Part shown: positions 44,401-47,579 of the stretch, in pieces
Numbering within the stretch: the stretch's first letter is position 1
Layout: each line of letters starts with the position of its first letter
Assembly (NCBI GenBank): GCA_037178675.1
Contig: JAYMGJ010000559.1
Location: 1-47,579 of the forward strand
Length of the DNA stretch: 47,579 nucleotides
Reading direction: 5' to 3'
Source of the DNA: Scleroderma bovista
Lineage: Eukaryota > Basidiomycota > Agaricomycetes > Boletales > Sclerodermataceae
Program-made: the position numbers and the translations under genes
Notes under the pieces: generated by a model
The model's input: only the letters and a program-made list of their open reading frames with translations
The model's database searches: none
Told to the model about the DNA's origin: nothing

Positions 44401-46370
44401 GCCTCCACCGGCACCGAGAACGCCTTCACCGGCGAGAAATCCGCCACCTCTGGCACCGCAGCGCCCTGGCCAAGCTGAACGCCGCCAGAATGCGCCGCGA
44501 CCCCCTGCAGTGAATATCCCTGCCCGCCCCCAACATGAACGTAGAGCGCCATTGCGCCCCGGTAACGTGTATGGTGAGCGGCGACATCCCGTTGAGCAAC
44601 TCCGGGATATCGAAAGTGCCTCTCGATGGCGAGAAACAGTGGGTGAGGCCCCTAGGCCCCCACAACCAGACACACCAGACCATATCCCTGGTGGTTTCCC
44701 CGACACCTCTGCAACACCCAGTGAGGAAGATGTGCAAAAGATGTGCGAGGAAGGGGGAGCAAACCTAGTCCGTTATCTCATGGGCAAAGCCCTCGAAACC
44801 CGTGACCCTCAATACGAGAGTGTCCGCAACTGGTCCTATAAGGACATCGCTCGCTTACCCCAAGCTGAGCAGAAACTCTGGTGACTTGCTTGCCAAGAAG
44901 AGCTCGACGTGCTGCGAAAGCACAAAGTCTTTGAGCTAGTTGACCGTCCCCGAGACCGGAAGGTCATAAAGAATCAATGTGTCTTCGACGTGAAGTCGGA
45001 TGGCCACAAGAAAGCCCACTTAGTAGCAAAAGGCTTCTCCCAGGTCGAGGGATTAGATTTTGACCAGGTCTTCTCACCAGTCGTGCGCTTTGAAACAGTG
45101 CGCCTCATGCTTGCGCTTGCCGCACTTGAAAACTGGTACATTACTGGACTCAACATTCGGAGCGCCTACTTGTATGGCAAGCTCGACGAAGAGATCTACA
45201 TGGAACAACCCAAAGGGTTTGCAGTTCCTGGGCAAGAGCGCAAAATGCTCCGCCTCTGGCGTGCCCTCTATGGCCTCAAACAGGCCGGCCTAGCTTGGTG
45301 GCGCACACTCGATGAGTCTCTCAAAGAGCTTGGGTTTGAGTGCCTTAAGTCTGAGGCAGGCATCTTCTTCTATAAGAAGAAAGGCACCAACATCATCATC
45401 GGTATTATCTATGTTGACGACGCACTCTTCTGTGGCCCTAACAAGGCTGTTGTTGATGCTATTAAAGCGCAGTTCATGCGCAAATGGGAGTGCAGAGACC
45501 TTGGAGAACCTAAGGAGTTCCTCCGAATGCGAATCACTCGCAAGGGTCGCGCTATCCACTTGGACCAATGCGCATACCTACAAAAGGTCATCGAACGCTG
45601 CGGCATGCTCAATGCAAAGTCCGCAAGCACCCCACTGCCGGCTGGCTACTATGCCGCCAAAAATACAGAGCCTGTTGATGCGGAACTCCGCTCCCGTTTC
45701 CAGACAGTTATTGGGTCCCTCCTGTACCTTATGTTAGGCACTAGGCCCGACATTGCTTTTGCAGTCACCCCATCTCTCGCGCCATGCCGCGAACCCATCC
45801 CAGGACCACCTCTCCAAAGCGCTCTATATTTGTCGCTACTTAATTGGTACACCTAATTACTCCCTAGTGTACAATGGTGGATCCGGTGCTGGCCTGATCG
45901 CATGCACGGACTCAGATTGGGGATCAGACCCTACCTCTCGCCTCTCGCAGACAGGTTTCTACCTGAAACTTGCAGATGGCTTGATCAGTTGGACTTCTCG
46001 TGCGCAGAAGACTATTGCATACTCGTCCACCGAAGCTGAATACATGGCTTTGAGCAATTGCGCTCGCCAAGTCACCTGGATTCGGAGTTTACTCAGTGAG
46101 CTCGGCTATAAGCTGAAAGCTATCCCGATTTGTGGTGATAATCAGGGGTCCATATTCATGGCATCCAACCCTGTAACGGAGCCTCGCTCCAAGCACATCG
46201 ACATCCGCTACCACGGAATCCGCGAGTCAGTCGCGAAAGGTAACGTGGAATTATTCTTCATTGATGGTGCTGAGAATCCCGCCGATCTGCTCACCAAGAA
46301 CTTACCCCGTGAGAAATTCGCGAAGTTCAGAGCTCAACTAGGCTTACAGTTTCCCTCTGGCAGCATCTAG
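41438..46370 (+). pseudogene. Copia gag-pol polyprotein with three TGA stops and one frameshift
   Basis: A single frame from ATG 41438 carries gag (FTGSNWQQW; Gln-rich tail), protease WLLDSGTSRHF, the GAG-pre-integrase HHCC finger, integrase with HSD, SDAGGEY and NGCAER (DDE), RT and RNase H (CTDSDWGSD; AYSSTEAEYMAL; KHIDIRYHGIRE). It is broken by TGA at 42194-42196, 44237-44239 and 44882-44884, each followed by continuing homology in the same frame. An extra C in the CCCC run at 45768-45771 shifts the last 200 codons. In RT, YVDDALF is intact, but the first catalytic Asp is Asn (GLNIRSAYLYG, AAC at 45152-45154). The copy is inactive. Confidence 0.9.
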
Positions 46371-46407
46371 CGCCTTATTCGCTGAAGTGCTCTACGTGCA
46401 GCACAGC

Positions 46408-46416
46408 GAGGGGGAG
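46408..46416 (+). other. Copia polypurine tract
   Basis: GAGGGGGAG ends directly before the TG of the 3' LTR. Confidence 0.8.
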
Positions 46417-46704
46417 TGTTGAAGTCGCACGTGCACCCGGCGTAAACCGTTGACGAAGTGCGCGCAAGACTGTGACCCATATTAGTGTAGACTTAGTAAT
46501 AGTCCTCTTTAGAGTAGATGTTACATGTCACACGTCACGTGTCACAGTCACGTGTCACACTATTTGTTGTATATAAACAGCGGACATCGCTTATATAATA
46601 CAACAGCTCTTAACCAGCTACCGCTACCATCTCTGGTTGTGCACTCCACCCAACAGGTGAGTTGGAGTAGCAGTTCCTCTACGTATATAGGTATTGCTTC
46701 AACA
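46417..46704 (+). repeat. Copia 3' LTR (288 bp)
   Basis: Partner of 40768-41053; directly followed by the CATTT target duplication. Confidence 0.95.
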
Positions 46705-47219
46705 CATTTATGCACCTATATACTTATATAACATATCTGATACTATGTACAGTACATGGGGACCAGGGATGGGGCACAGGAAGGCAGAGGAGGCTCACAA
46801 GGAGGGTGGGAATATTGCAGTTCTGGTATTGACCAAATGTGGTTGTGTTTTGGGAGTAGCAATGCTTTTTGTGATTATGTAATCCTACAGGAAGTGCAGA
46901 AATAAAAACAAATCGAGTGGGGATTAAGCGGAGAATGCTGGGAGGCTCATGGGAGGCTCACCAGAAAGGGATGGGAACCACTCTGTCTATTTCGGGATTT
47001 GAGTGGGAGTAGCGCTGAGGGTGGGTATCTCTTAGATGGGTTTTGCCCTACAAAGAAACCCCATCTGAAAAACCATGGGAACATCCTTAAACTGGTGCCT
47101 AAGGTGGGTTATCAGGGGTTATGGGGTTGGGGAGGGTACCCCTATTATGTAATAGTCAGAGGGTTCAAAGTTGACATATTTATTGTGTCTATGGTAGTAC
47201 ATTACTGTCCATATACATA

Positions 47220-47579
47220 AAAACTCTAAATAATCTATTGATGCTGGGGGCCATGTTGTCATCATCATCAATGCAGGTGGCATGGTAGTGGTGGTCACGT
47301 CGTCAACACAGGTGACAAGGTGGTTGTGTCAGATCCAGGTGGTGGTGGTGGTGGCTGCACCATTGACACAGGTCATCATCATCATCATTGTTGTTGTTGT
47401 TGTTGTCCAAGGGTGGTGGTCACATCATCAATGCAAATGAGAGGGTGGTGGTGGCTGTGTCATCAATGCAAGTTGTCAGCCCATCAGTGTCATCCAAGTA
47501 GAGGTCACTGATTGTCGACACAGGTAGCTGCAGGGTGGTGGTTGTGTTCATCAATGAACTTTTGAGATTGTGTGACATG
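47220..47579 (+). repeat. Degenerate GTGGTG/CATCATCAATGCA minisatellite
   Basis: Loose repeats of GTGGTGGT, TCATCATCATCA, ATCAATGCA and a TTGTTGTTG run fill the end of the window. Units of roughly 45-60 bp recur with strong variation; the array continues beyond the edge. Confidence 0.65.

Larger units (their letters stand above)
40768..46704 (+). mobile_element. Ty1/copia retrotransposon with perfect TSD
   Basis: 5' LTR 40768-41053 and 3' LTR 46417-46704 (286 and 288 bp) begin TGTTGAAG and end CTTCAACA. The 5-bp target-site duplication CATTT is present at 40763-40767 and 46705-46709. A PPT (GAGGGGGAG) ends at 46416, and GGTTATGAGCCC, a likely primer-binding site, follows the 5' LTR. By my reading the LTRs differ by seven substitutions, all CpG transitions, plus a 2-nt indel. 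The element sits inside the right arm of the fold-back element and is therefore younger than it. Gag-pol is inactivated. Confidence 0.95.
38890..47115. mobile_element. Fold-back element with ~1-kb inverted arms, interrupted by copia
   Basis: The left arm (about 38890-39907) is the reverse complement of the right arm, which is 40174-40767 continued at 46705 to about 47115 once the copia insertion is skipped. Both arms come to about 1.0 kb, with a 266-bp centre (39908-40173). The inner 700 bp are almost identical: frames read in the two arms differ by a single residue. The outer 300 bp are more diverged but share CTGGTGCCTAAGGTG, a hairpin and GGGAGTAG-type blocks. No transposase is encoded. 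It is a non-autonomous fold-back/TIR element or two head-to-head copies of a repeat; the outer limits are approximate. Confidence 0.8.

Noticed and set aside
47320..47511. A small protein with His and Cys runs
   Set aside because: It is a translation of the GTGGTG/CATCAT minisatellite.

Overview
The window is nuclear DNA of a filamentous basidiomycete, most likely an Agaricomycete. Host genes are cut by many short introns (41-84 nt) with GT..AG borders. A protein-kinase family typical of mushroom-forming fungi is present. The rest is layered LTR retrotransposons (Tf1-like and chromodomain Ty3/gypsy, Ty1/copia) and a tyrosine-recombinase element. I saw no tRNA, rRNA or CRISPR array. All splice models were read by eye.

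Left part (1-11.4 kb), host genes. A BRL1/BRR6 nuclear-envelope gene (minus) and a mitochondrial ClpP protease gene (plus) are head to head, 212 bp apart. ClpP has nine exons, one only 6 nt long. Then come a decayed kinase copy (about 6.19-7.08 kb), its intact paralogue (8569-9943, minus) and, divergent from that, an uncharacterised five-exon gene (10137 to about 11057).

Middle part (11.4-34.2 kb), a nest of mobile elements. Element 1 (11418-20685) is a young Tf1/sushi-like gypsy element: its 314-bp LTRs differ at one base and its 2.8-kilocodon gag-pol frame is broken by one TGA. It abuts element 2 (20686-23629), a truncated gypsy relative. Next is a two-gene tyrosine-recombinase (YR) element, about 23.7-34.2 kb, whose first gene is split by element 3, a chromodomain gypsy with 624-bp LTRs. 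A roughly 1.45-kb inversion (about 25375-26820) scrambles this nest. Turning it back in thought would rejoin two separate broken reading frames and give element 3 a normal same-orientation LTR pair. It also places a zinc-cluster accessory ORF, antisense to pol, between pol and the 3' LTR.

Right part (34.2-47.6 kb). A 5'-short, frameshifted eIF4G-like gene (34744-38037) is followed by a fold-back element with about 1-kb inverted arms. A copia element (40768-46704) has inserted into one arm with a clean CATTT target duplication. The window ends in a degenerate GTGGTG/CATCAT minisatellite.

Theme: the mobile elements are dying by CpG decay. By my reading 19 of 20 substitutions between LTR partners are CpG<->TpG/CpA transitions. 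The premature stops in their genes are TGA, most at positions where CGA (Arg) fits, and several catalytic-motif changes fit the same process. This pattern suggests methylated-CpG deamination rather than RIP.
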